32,772 bases of DNA from Lachnospiraceae bacterium (lineage in GTDB: Bacteria; Bacillota; Clostridia; Lachnospirales; Lachnospiraceae): positions 1 through 32,772 of the forward strand of contig JALFNQ010000214.1 in the NCBI GenBank assembly GCA_022773965.1. The letters are read 5' to 3'. Below the pieces are notes generated by a model. That model saw only the letters and a program-made list of their open reading frames with translations, was not told where the DNA came from and ran no database searches. Position numbers and translations under genes: made by a program. Positions 8,654 through 15,878 of the stretch are shown here, piece after piece; position 1 is the stretch's first letter; every line of letters begins with the position of its first letter.

Positions 8654-8695
8654 ATGAATTTTTGCATCAAAGAGGGGGAAACTGAACAGCTATGA
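8654..8695 (+). CDS. Candidate 13-aa uORF MNFCIKEGETEQL in the veg leader
   Basis: Start region AAATGAATTTTTGCATC is shared with the uORF at 10751. Weak SD (AGGTG, 11-nt spacing). Confidence 0.25.
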   Translation: MNFCIKEGETEQL

Positions 8696-8728
8696 AAGAA
8701 TTCAAAACAGCATAAGGGAGGAATAAGG

Positions 8729-8971
8729 ATGAAACAATCTGAAATCAACAAAGTGCGTGCTTCTGTGCACCAGCGTTGTGGCAACAAGGTTGTGATTCAG
8801 TTAGATCGCGGACGCAACAAGGTCGATATCCAGGAGGGTGTCATTCAGAACGCTTATCCCAGTGTATTTACTATTCTTGTAGACAGCACCGATGGACAAA
8901 ATCCACCGCAGCTTCTGTCCTTTTCCTACACTGATATCATTACCAGAGATATCCGAATGAAATTGTGTTAA
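8729..8971 (+). CDS. veg: Veg family protein
   Basis: MKQSEINKVRASVHQRCGNKVVIQLDRGRNKVDIQEGVIQNAYPSVFTILVD...SFSYTDIITRDIRMKL is characteristic of Veg. SD AGGGAGG. Confidence 0.92.
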   Translation: MKQSEINKVRASVHQRCGNKVVIQLDRGRNKVDIQEGVIQNAYPSVFTILVDSTDGQNPPQLLSFSYTDIITRDIRMKLC

Positions 8972-9026
8972 TTGCTTTGGAAGGGCAATACACACTTATG
9001 CAAAAAAGAATCGGTTAGATTCGCAT

Positions 9027-9083
9027 AAAGACCTTCATTTTTGAATACTTATAGTTAAGTAAGTCAAAAATGGAGGTCTTTTT
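9027..9083 (+). terminator. Rho-independent terminator after veg, overlapping the SD of the next gene
   Basis: AAAGACCTTCATTTTTGA (9027-9044) pairs with TCAAAAATGGAGGTCTTT (9064-9081) as 18 bp with one G-U. Followed by more Ts. Confidence 0.85.
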
Positions 9084-9085
9084 GT

Positions 9086-10675
9086 ATGGAAGCAGCAGAA
9101 TATTTAGAGTGTGAACGCCGCCAGATTCACGTGATCTGCGAAAAAGGCAAAGCGATCACACAGATCACACTGGACGACGACTACAATCTGGCGGAGTATA
9201 AGCCGGACATTTTAAAGATCATTGAAGACAAAGGGCAGGTACGCATGGAGGAGATCAAGGTGGAAACGGATCTCGTGCGTCTGCGGGGAGTACTGCACTT
9301 TGAGGTGCTTTATCGGAGTAATGGTGAGGACAGTTATTTCGGAAATCTTCAGGGAGAGATCCCCTTTCAGGAAAATGTACGGATGGAGGGAGCAGGGGAA
9401 TATGACCTGGTCTATGTGGATCCGCAAATTGAGGATCTGTCTATTGGCCTGATCAATTCCCGAAAGCTGGAGATACGATCACTGATCACCATGCAATTAC
9501 AGCTGCGGCAGCCCTGCGTGCATGCACTGGCGACAGACCTTAGCGGCAGTCCGGGAGAACATGTGCAGGTGCTTCGGGAGGAGATCGAGGCGCTGGAGCT
9601 TTTGGGTCAGAAAAAAGATACAAGCCGTTTCCGCACAGAGGTGTCTCTGCCCTCCAATAAGCCGGGAATCCGGGAGATCCTGTGGTATTCCATTCAGCCG
9701 CGGGGCGTGGAAAGCAGGTTAAGTGACGGGAAGATCGAGCTGGGTGGGGAATTGTTTGTACATATGGTTTATCTGGGGACGGAGGAATCAGGACAGCTGC
9801 AGTGCCTGGAACTGGCGGTGCCCTTGCAGACGCAGGTGGACGCGGAGGAGGCAGATCCGCAGCTGCTTTCGTGGGTGCGTGTGAGGCTGCTGAGCGGAGA
9901 ACTTGAGGCGGCGGAGGATTTTGACGGAGAGGAACGCATGCTGCAGCTTTCGGCAATGCTGGAGGTGGATTATACATTATGGCAGGAGCAGACACTGACA
10001 TTGCTGCAGGATGCATATGCCACAGACCGGGATCTGAACTGTGTCAGAGAGGATGTGACGCTGCAGCATCTGCTCGTAAAAAATGATTCACGGTTTCGGA
10101 TCAATGAGCGGATGAAGCTGGATACTGCCGCACAGGTGCTACAGATCTGTTCCTGCGCGGGAAATGTGCAGGTGGAAGAGGTGACTCCTGCGGAGGGAAG
10201 GCTGGAGGTGTCCGGAATACTGAAAATGAAACTGCTCTATATCGCTGCCAATGATGAGATGCCCCTTATGACCGTAGATGAAACGCTGCCGTTTTCCGAA
10301 GTGATCGAGGTGCCGGGGCTTCTGCCGGAGATGTCAGATATCAGCTATGAACTGGAGGCAGGGATTGACCAGCTGACAACGGCGCTGATCGACCAGAGCC
10401 AGGTAGAGTGCAAGGCACAGATCCGTCTTTGTGTGATCATTTTTGAAAATCTCCATGTGAAAAATGTGGAAAAAATCGATGTATCAGAGATGGATGAAAA
10501 GCAGCTTCGGATGCAGCCTGGAATGATCGGATATATTGTGAAAAATGGCGAAAAACTGTGGGATATCGCCAAGGCGCACCGGGTGACAATGAGGCAGTTA
10601 ATGGAGCAGAACGGGCTTGCAGATGAGACGGTTCATCCAAAGGATAAGCTTATGATCGTAAAGACCATTGGTTGA
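9086..10675 (+). CDS. sipL: SPOCS (DUF3794) and LysM domain protein, SipL-like sporulation protein
   Basis: Repeated SPOCS-type segments (e.g. GVLHFEVLYRSN..., GELFVHMVYLG..., GILKMKLLYIAAND...) plus C-terminal LysM (YIVKNGEKLWDIAKAHRVTMRQLMEQNGLADETVHPKDKLMIVK). Length about that of known SipL. Confidence 0.85.
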   Translation: MEAAEYLECERRQIHVICEKGKAITQITLDDDYNLAEYKPDILKIIEDKGQVRMEEIKVETDLVRLRGVLHFEVLYRSNGEDSYFGNLQGEIPFQENVRMEGAGEYDLVYVDPQIEDLSIGLINSRKLEIRSLITMQLQLRQPCVHALATDLSGSPGEHVQVLREEIEALELLGQKKDTSRFRTEVSLPSNKPGIREILWYSIQPRGVESRLSDGKIELGGELFVHMVYLGTEESGQLQCLELAVPLQTQVDAEEADPQLLSWVRVRLLSGELEAAEDFDGEERMLQLSAMLEVDYTLWQEQTLTLLQDAYATDRDLNCVREDVTLQHLLVKNDSRFRINERMKLDTAAQVLQICSCAGNVQVEEVTPAEGRLEVSGILKMKLLYIAANDEMPLMTVDETLPFSEVIEVPGLLPEMSDISYELEAGIDQLTTALIDQSQVECKAQIRLCVIIFENLHVKNVEKIDVSEMDEKQLRMQPGMIGYIVKNGEKLWDIAKAHRVTMRQLMEQNGLADETVHPKDKLMIVKTIG

Positions 10676-10700
10676 AATTCGCAGGTGGGCGTGTTATACT
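10672..10700 (+). promoter_or_regulatory. Sigma-A-type promoter for the NlpC/P60 gene
   Basis: TTGAAA (10672-10677), 17-bp spacer, TATACT (10695-10700). Confidence 0.65.
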
Positions 10701-10704
10701 ATTA

Positions 10705-10737
10705 CTGTATGCGGAAAAATTGATTTTCCGCATACAG
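10705..10737 (+). other. Perfect 14-bp hairpin at the predicted 5' end of the NlpC/P60 mRNA
   Basis: CTGTATGCGGAAAA-ATTGA-TTTTCCGCATACAG. No downstream U-tract. Confidence 0.7.
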
Positions 10738-10750
10738 TTGAGGGTTTGAA

Positions 10751-10804
10751 ATGGATTTTTGCATCCGACTGCAAGGGGTTTCACAGGAGGAACAAATAGA
10801 ATGA
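10751..10804 (+). CDS. Candidate 17-aa uORF MDFCIRLQGVSQEEQIE coupled to the NlpC/P60 gene
   Basis: SD GAGGG 6 nt upstream. Its TGA overlaps the downstream ATG (ATGA, 10801-10804). Confidence 0.4.
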   Translation: MDFCIRLQGVSQEEQIE

Positions 10805-12087
10805 TACGAGAGAAAAAAGGCAAGAGGATTATTGCAGCTGCACTGGTAGTTGCACTGGCGGGAGGCATGTCTCAGAATATCGGAGCATCTGCCATCCGGG
10901 ACGCACAAAATAAGATCAATGAGGCAAATGAGCAGCTTGACCAGACAAACAGTAAGATTTCTGATATAGAGAAAAAACAGAATACATTACAGCAGGAGAT
11001 TGATTCACTGGATTCAGAGCTTGTGGCACTTCTTCTGGATATTGAGGTCTTAAAGGATGAAATTGCACAGAAGGAGGCAGATATCGAGCAGGCAGAATCA
11101 GATCTGGAAGAGGCGCAGAAGACGGCAGATAAGCAATATGACAGCATGAAAAAGCGGATCCGTTTTATGTATGAGCGGGGGGATAATGCGCTGGTGGAGT
11201 CATTGCTTGGTGCGGGAAGTATGGCGGACTTTTTGAACCGTGTGGAATATTTTAACCAGATCTATGACTATGACCGGACGATGCTGACCGAGTATCAGGA
11301 GACGGTTGAGCAGGTGGCAGAGTTAAAGGACACATTGGAGCAGGAACAGCAGGACATGGTGGCATTAAAAGAAAATCAGGAGCACCAGTCCGAGGAATTG
11401 CAGACGATGCTGACGAAAAAGCGTGCCACCATGGATGATTTTGACACAAAGCTGGCACAGGCAGAGGCGCTTGCGGCACAATATAAAGAGACGATCAAGG
11501 AACAGAACGACATCATCGTTGCAGAGCAGGCGCGGATCGCCGCTGAGGAAGAGGAACGCAGACGTCAGGAAGAATTAAGACGCCAGGAGGAGCTGAAACG
11601 TCAGGAGGAAGAACGACGCAGACAGGAGGCACTGGCGCAGCAACAACAACAGCAGCAACAGAGCAGCAGTTCGGGGGAAAGCTCCGGCAGCAGTTCCGGT
11701 GGCAGTGTGGATGATGGAGGGGCAAATCCCAGCTACCAGACGAATGTCAGCGGTCAGGAAGTAGTTAATTTTGCTATGCAGTTTGTGGGAAATCCTTATG
11801 TTTGGGGCGGAACCAGCCTGACAAACGGTGCAGACTGCTCCGGTTTTGTGATGAGTGTTTTTGGACATTTTGGCATCAGTCTTCCCCATAGCTCTTATGC
11901 ATTGCGCAGCTGCGGACAAGGTGTCAGCTACAGCAACGCACAGCCGGGAGATCTGATCTGTTATAGCGGTCATGTGGCAATCTATATTGGAGGCGGCCGT
12001 ATCGTGGGTGCGCAGAGCTCTGCGGTGGGTATCGCTACACAGAATGCTACTTACCGGACGATCCTCGCAGTGCGCCGTGTCCTGTAA
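10801..12087 (+). CDS. Secreted NlpC/P60 peptidoglycan hydrolase with N-terminal coiled coil
   Basis: Signal peptide (RIIAAALVVALAGGMSQNIGASA), long coiled coil, Q/E/R-rich then S/G-rich linker, NlpC/P60 catalytic domain (YVWGGTSLTNGADCSGFVMSVFGHFG...QPGDLICYSGHVAIYIGGG). SD AGGAGG. Confidence 0.93.
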   Translation: MIREKKGKRIIAAALVVALAGGMSQNIGASAIRDAQNKINEANEQLDQTNSKISDIEKKQNTLQQEIDSLDSELVALLLDIEVLKDEIAQKEADIEQAESDLEEAQKTADKQYDSMKKRIRFMYERGDNALVESLLGAGSMADFLNRVEYFNQIYDYDRTMLTEYQETVEQVAELKDTLEQEQQDMVALKENQEHQSEELQTMLTKKRATMDDFDTKLAQAEALAAQYKETIKEQNDIIVAEQARIAAEEEERRRQEELRRQEELKRQEEERRRQEALAQQQQQQQQSSSSGESSGSSSGGSVDDGGANPSYQTNVSGQEVVNFAMQFVGNPYVWGGTSLTNGADCSGFVMSVFGHFGISLPHSSYALRSCGQGVSYSNAQPGDLICYSGHVAIYIGGGRIVGAQSSAVGIATQNATYRTILAVRRVL

Positions 12088-12153
12088 CATGCGTGGTTGC
12101 GGGCGCGGAAGCTGTGGGGTACATAGCAGTACGAATGAACCGGGGTGAATGTG

Positions 12154-12819
12154 ATGAGAGAACACCATATTGCGCAGCGGATAGGCAGGTGTCTGGCAGC
12201 AGTGCTGCTTGTCTGTGCGCTGTTCGGACTGGAGGGCTGCGGCCCCCGTATAAAGACGATTACCTTTAACGAGCATCTGGATGACACGGTGCTGGAGCTG
12301 GACGGTCAGAAATATCCCCTCCGTGAGCTGGCATTTTATGTGGCTTATGAGGAACAGATCATTCAGGAGCAGGCATTAGTTTATGATGCATCCAATCCAA
12401 ATGCCTACTGGAATACGCATATCAATGGCCATTTTATGCGGGTGCAGGCGCGGGATGAGGCCATGAGTCAGGCGATCCACGATCTCATTTTTTATGGGAT
12501 GGCAGGCGAGCTTGGCATGGAGTTGGATCAGGATGAGATCGATTATGCCACAGGACGCAGTGAGGATTTCTGGATGGATCTGGGAGAAAAAGCCCAGAAA
12601 CGGCTTGGCATTACACAAGAGGAGCTGACAGAGGATCTGCTGCGGATGGCGCTGGCGCAGAAATGCCAGCAGCTGTATGCGGCGATGCAGGATGCATTGG
12701 AGGAGGACTACAATGCGGATGGTGCCGCATATGAAACATTATTGGAAGCGCATACATACAAGATCAGAGACCGGATTTGGGAAGGGGTTTCCATGGGGCA
12801 TGTTACGCTGGATCAATAA
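12154..12819 (+). CDS. Putative lipoprotein, SurA-N/foldase-like helical protein
   Basis: Lipobox LFGLEGC near the N-terminus, helical body. A GTG start at 12145 is an alternative. Confidence 0.65.
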   Translation: MREHHIAQRIGRCLAAVLLVCALFGLEGCGPRIKTITFNEHLDDTVLELDGQKYPLRELAFYVAYEEQIIQEQALVYDASNPNAYWNTHINGHFMRVQARDEAMSQAIHDLIFYGMAGELGMELDQDEIDYATGRSEDFWMDLGEKAQKRLGITQEELTEDLLRMALAQKCQQLYAAMQDALEEDYNADGAAYETLLEAHTYKIRDRIWEGVSMGHVTLDQ

Positions 12820-12853
12820 CGAAAAAATATGAAACTAGAGGAGACAGATAAAA

Positions 12854-13771
12854 ATGAACATGCAACGAAACCGAATCAACATGGTATCAATGAGAAAACA
12901 GATCCGAATTGGGAGAAATGATCCGTGCTGGTGCAAAAGTGGCAAAAAATATAAACAGTGCCATATGGGGATGGATGAAAAGATCCAGAGGATACAGGAC
13001 GCAGGACACATTGTTCCCGACCACTCGATCATCAAAAATCAGGATCAGATCGCGGGCATCCGTCAGAGTTCAAAGATCAATATTGCAGTGCTGGATTATG
13101 TGGCTGAGCATATCAAAGAGGGCATTACCACGCAGCAGATTGATGACTGGGTATATGATCTGACGACGAAGATGGGCGGTATTCCCGCTCCCTTGAATTA
13201 CCAGGGTTATCCAAAGAGTGTCTGCACATCCATTAACAACCAGGTCTGTCATGGAATTCCGGACGAGAAGGTCGTGTTGAAGGAAGGCGATATCATCAAC
13301 GTAGACTGCTCTACGATCCTGAATGGCTATTTTTCCGATTCTTCCCGTATGTTCTGCATCGGTGAAGTCAGTCCGGAGAAAAAGCGGCTGGTAGAGGTCA
13401 CAAAGGAATGCTGCGACATCGGTCTCAAAGAGGTAAAGCCCTGGGGATTTCTGGGAGATATGGGGCAGGCGATCCATGATCATGCCTATGCAAACGGTTA
13501 TACGATTGTGCGGGAGATCGGCGGACACGGTGTCGGCATAGAATTCCACGAGGATCCGTGGGTCAGCTACAATTCCAGACGGGGAGAAGAGATGCTTATG
13601 GTTCCCGGAATGATCTTTACGATCGAGCCGATGGTCAATATGGGCAAAGTAGACATCTTTATTGATGATGACAACGGCTGGACCGCATATACGGAGGATG
13701 GTATGCCCTCCGCCCAGTGGGAGTACATGGTACTCGTCACTGAGGACGGGGCAGAGGTTCTGTCCTACTAA
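12854..13771 (+). CDS. map: Type I methionyl aminopeptidase with N-terminal SEC-C zinc motif
   Basis: [23 protein letters not shown] motif. MAP metal ligands in INVDCSTILNGYFSDSSRMF, GHGVGIEFHEDPWV, MIFTIEPM. Confidence 0.95.
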   Translation: MNMQRNRINMVSMRKQIRIGRNDPCWCKSGKKYKQCHMGMDEKIQRIQDAGHIVPDHSIIKNQDQIAGIRQSSKINIAVLDYVAEHIKEGITTQQIDDWVYDLTTKMGGIPAPLNYQGYPKSVCTSINNQVCHGIPDEKVVLKEGDIINVDCSTILNGYFSDSSRMFCIGEVSPEKKRLVEVTKECCDIGLKEVKPWGFLGDMGQAIHDHAYANGYTIVREIGGHGVGIEFHEDPWVSYNSRRGEEMLMVPGMIFTIEPMVNMGKVDIFIDDDNGWTAYTEDGMPSAQWEYMVLVTEDGAEVLSY

Positions 13772-14478
13772 TTTAATATATCTTCTGAATGCTGATCTTT
13801 ATTTTTGGCAAATACGGTCAGCTTATTATTCAGATCACAGGTGGCAAGCAGTACATCCTTGACGTCCGGATATCCGAGGGCGCTAAGCTGTGCCGTGAGC
13901 CACTTTTTTTCTTTCCCTGAATGATGCAGATTGTGTTCCATGATCCTTCCATCAAGTACAAGGGCAGCCGTCAGATCCTCCGTTTCCGGTTTTAAATTCA
14001 GGTCTGCAGGCGTGACGGGATGCTCCTCAGCCTTTGGCAGAAAGCTGAGTCTGCCATTTCCCTCCAAAATGACAGCCTGGAGCTTGGATATATCAAAATA
14101 ACCGCTGACACGGCATTGTTCGAGAAATTCGTTAAGATCGATTTTTGCTTTTTTCAGATTTTTCTCGTAAAGCGTGCCGTGATGGAGAAGAACCAGAGGC
14201 TTTCCGTTAAAAAAGCGCCTTGCCCAGATGGATTTTTCCGCGAGCATGGACAGGAGTACGGTAGTCAGGCCATAGATGATCATTGCCAGAAGCGGGCGGT
14301 GATAATCCTCCAGATTTGTTGCCAGCTCTGCGGCTATGGAGCCAATGGTGATGCCGTTGATGTAGTCAAAAAGACTCATTTGGGACATCTGACGGTAGCC
14401 CATGAGCTTTGTCAGTAAAAACAGAATGACCAGCGATGTGACGGATAAGATGAACGTGTGAACAAGTTCCTGTGTCAT
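13768..14478 (-). CDS. DUF421 (YetF-like) membrane protein
   Basis: Three N-terminal TM segments, then MGYRQMSQMSLFDYINGITIGSIAAELA and FLEQCRVSGYFDISKLQAVILEGNGRLSFLPK, typical of DUF421. Confidence 0.88.
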   Translation of the reverse strand: MTQELVHTFILSVTSLVILFLLTKLMGYRQMSQMSLFDYINGITIGSIAAELATNLEDYHRPLLAMIIYGLTTVLLSMLAEKSIWARRFFNGKPLVLLHHGTLYEKNLKKAKIDLNEFLEQCRVSGYFDISKLQAVILEGNGRLSFLPKAEEHPVTPADLNLKPETEDLTAALVLDGRIMEHNLHHSGKEKKWLTAQLSALGYPDVKDVLLATCDLNNKLTVFAKNKDQHSEDILN

Positions 14479-14490
14479 GATGGATTCTCC

Positions 14491-14763
14491 TTATCTGGCT
14501 TTCGTGGAAGATGCTCCGAGCTTTGAGAGCTTTTGCGCCTCGGTCAGCTCTTCACGTTTTCCAAGGCATCTCGGCGGCAATTCCCGTGAAATGTGCCGGT
14601 AAATATCTTTGGCATCCGCTCCTTCAGAAATGGCGGAATACTGAAGATCCGGGTCTTCTTCATATATAGTTTCATCGTAGAGTGACTGGTCAAAAATATC
14701 CTTGTAGGACATTTTGTGCCCGCATACATTGTCGTAAGAGCCCTGTCTGATCTTTTTTCGCAT
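14491..14763 (-). CDS. Hypothetical protein, 90 aa, downstream partner of DUF421 on the other side of 14480
   Basis: Intact ORF with SD (AGGAGG on the minus strand) just upstream. No recognised family. Confidence 0.6.
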   Translation of the reverse strand: MRKKIRQGSYDNVCGHKMSYKDIFDQSLYDETIYEEDPDLQYSAISEGADAKDIYRHISRELPPRCLGKREELTEAQKLSKLGASSTKAR

Positions 14764-14997
14764 ATTTTATCCAAACCTCCTTTTGGCACCTGTGCAGGTG
14801 TGAATCATATTCTTGCTTTAGTATTTGATTGATAAAGATTACTTATACTGGAAAAAACAGGTTGCTGGAACGGGGTACGAGTGAACTGCACCAAAAACAG
14901 TGAAAGATAGTGTTTTCATTGTTATCAAACTATGATATTCTAAATATATGTATGCTAAAATGGAGTAGTGTAAAGTCAACTATGAAAATAGAACAGG

Positions 14998-15032
14998 CAT
15001 AAGGACTTCATCACCTGCGGTGACACCTTATG
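14998..15032 (+). other. Two-stem hairpin immediately upstream of the SD of the MBL gene
   Basis: CATAAGG ... CCTTATG outer stem with TCACC-TGC-GGTGA inner stem. Confidence 0.5.
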
Positions 15033-15053
15033 TCAAAATTTGGAGGAGTGACA

Positions 15054-15878
15054 GTGAAAAAAAACCAGGTGACGATTCTCGGAGCGCGGGGAAGTATTCC
15101 GGTCAGCGGGACGCAATATGCAATCTATGGCGGAGCGACATCATGCGTTTTGCTGGAGACGGATTCACAGGCAGTGGTGTTTGATGCGGGAAGTGGTTTA
15201 TTGAATCTTCCGCAGAGCGTGTGGAAAGAACATAGGAAAGTGCATGTTTTTTTATCACATTTTCATCTGGATCATCTGATGGGGATACCGATGAGTCCCA
15301 TGATGTACGATGAGACTGCAGAAGTGGTCTTTTATGCGAAAAACGGAGAGAAAATCCCTCAGGTGTTCCAGCAGATGATGGCGGAGCCCTTGTGGCCCGT
15401 GGGACCCAGCTCGTTTCGCGCAAAGCTGGACTATCGCAGCATTGGCACGCAGCCGGTGATCTTGCGGGAGGAAGGTCAGGCAGAAAACCCGCTTGTGGTT
15501 GCGTCATTTCCAGTGACGCATCCGGGCGGCGCGCTGGCATTTCGTGCAAACTGGGACGCACACAGCGTTGTCTATGCTACGGATTGTGATCCGGACGAGG
15601 GAACGGGACGCCTGCTGGAACGTTTTGCGGCAGACGCAGACCTGTTTGTTTTGGATGCGCAATATACGGATGAGGAATACGAGCGGTGCAGGGGGTTTGG
15701 ACATCCGGGCATGAGAACCTCCGCGCAGATCATCACAGCCAGCGGGGCGGCGCGGGGATTGTTTTTCCATCATGCACCGAACCACACAGATGCGCAGCTG
15801 TATGAGATGGAAAAAAGCCTGCAGCAATATCGGGACAATATTTCTTATGCCAGAGAGGGAGAGGTCATCCCATTATGA
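15054..15878 (+). CDS. MBL-fold metallohydrolase (RNase Z / cAMP-phosphodiesterase-like group)
   Basis: VFLSHFHLDHLMG (HxHxDH), further His/Asp motifs (VTHPGG, YATDCDPDEG, GHPG, FFHHAPNHTD). The GTG at 15054 behind GGAGGAG is favoured over the ATG at 15030. Confidence 0.85.
   Translation: MKKNQVTILGARGSIPVSGTQYAIYGGATSCVLLETDSQAVVFDAGSGLLNLPQSVWKEHRKVHVFLSHFHLDHLMGIPMSPMMYDETAEVVFYAKNGEKIPQVFQQMMAEPLWPVGPSSFRAKLDYRSIGTQPVILREEGQAENPLVVASFPVTHPGGALAFRANWDAHSVVYATDCDPDEGTGRLLERFAADADLFVLDAQYTDEEYERCRGFGHPGMRTSAQIITASGAARGLFFHHAPNHTDAQLYEMEKSLQQYRDNISYAREGEVIPL

Noticed and set aside
11575-12276. 233-aa minus-strand ORF across the NlpC/P60 3' end
   Set aside because: Antisense to the catalytic NlpC/P60 domain and the next lipoprotein; no recognisable features.
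14764-15053. Possible c-di-GMP riboswitch (GEMM) upstream of the signalling operon
   Set aside because: Looked for a GEMM-like core in the leader because of the HD-GYP/PilZ content; no matching conserved core was seen, only the simple nested hairpin.
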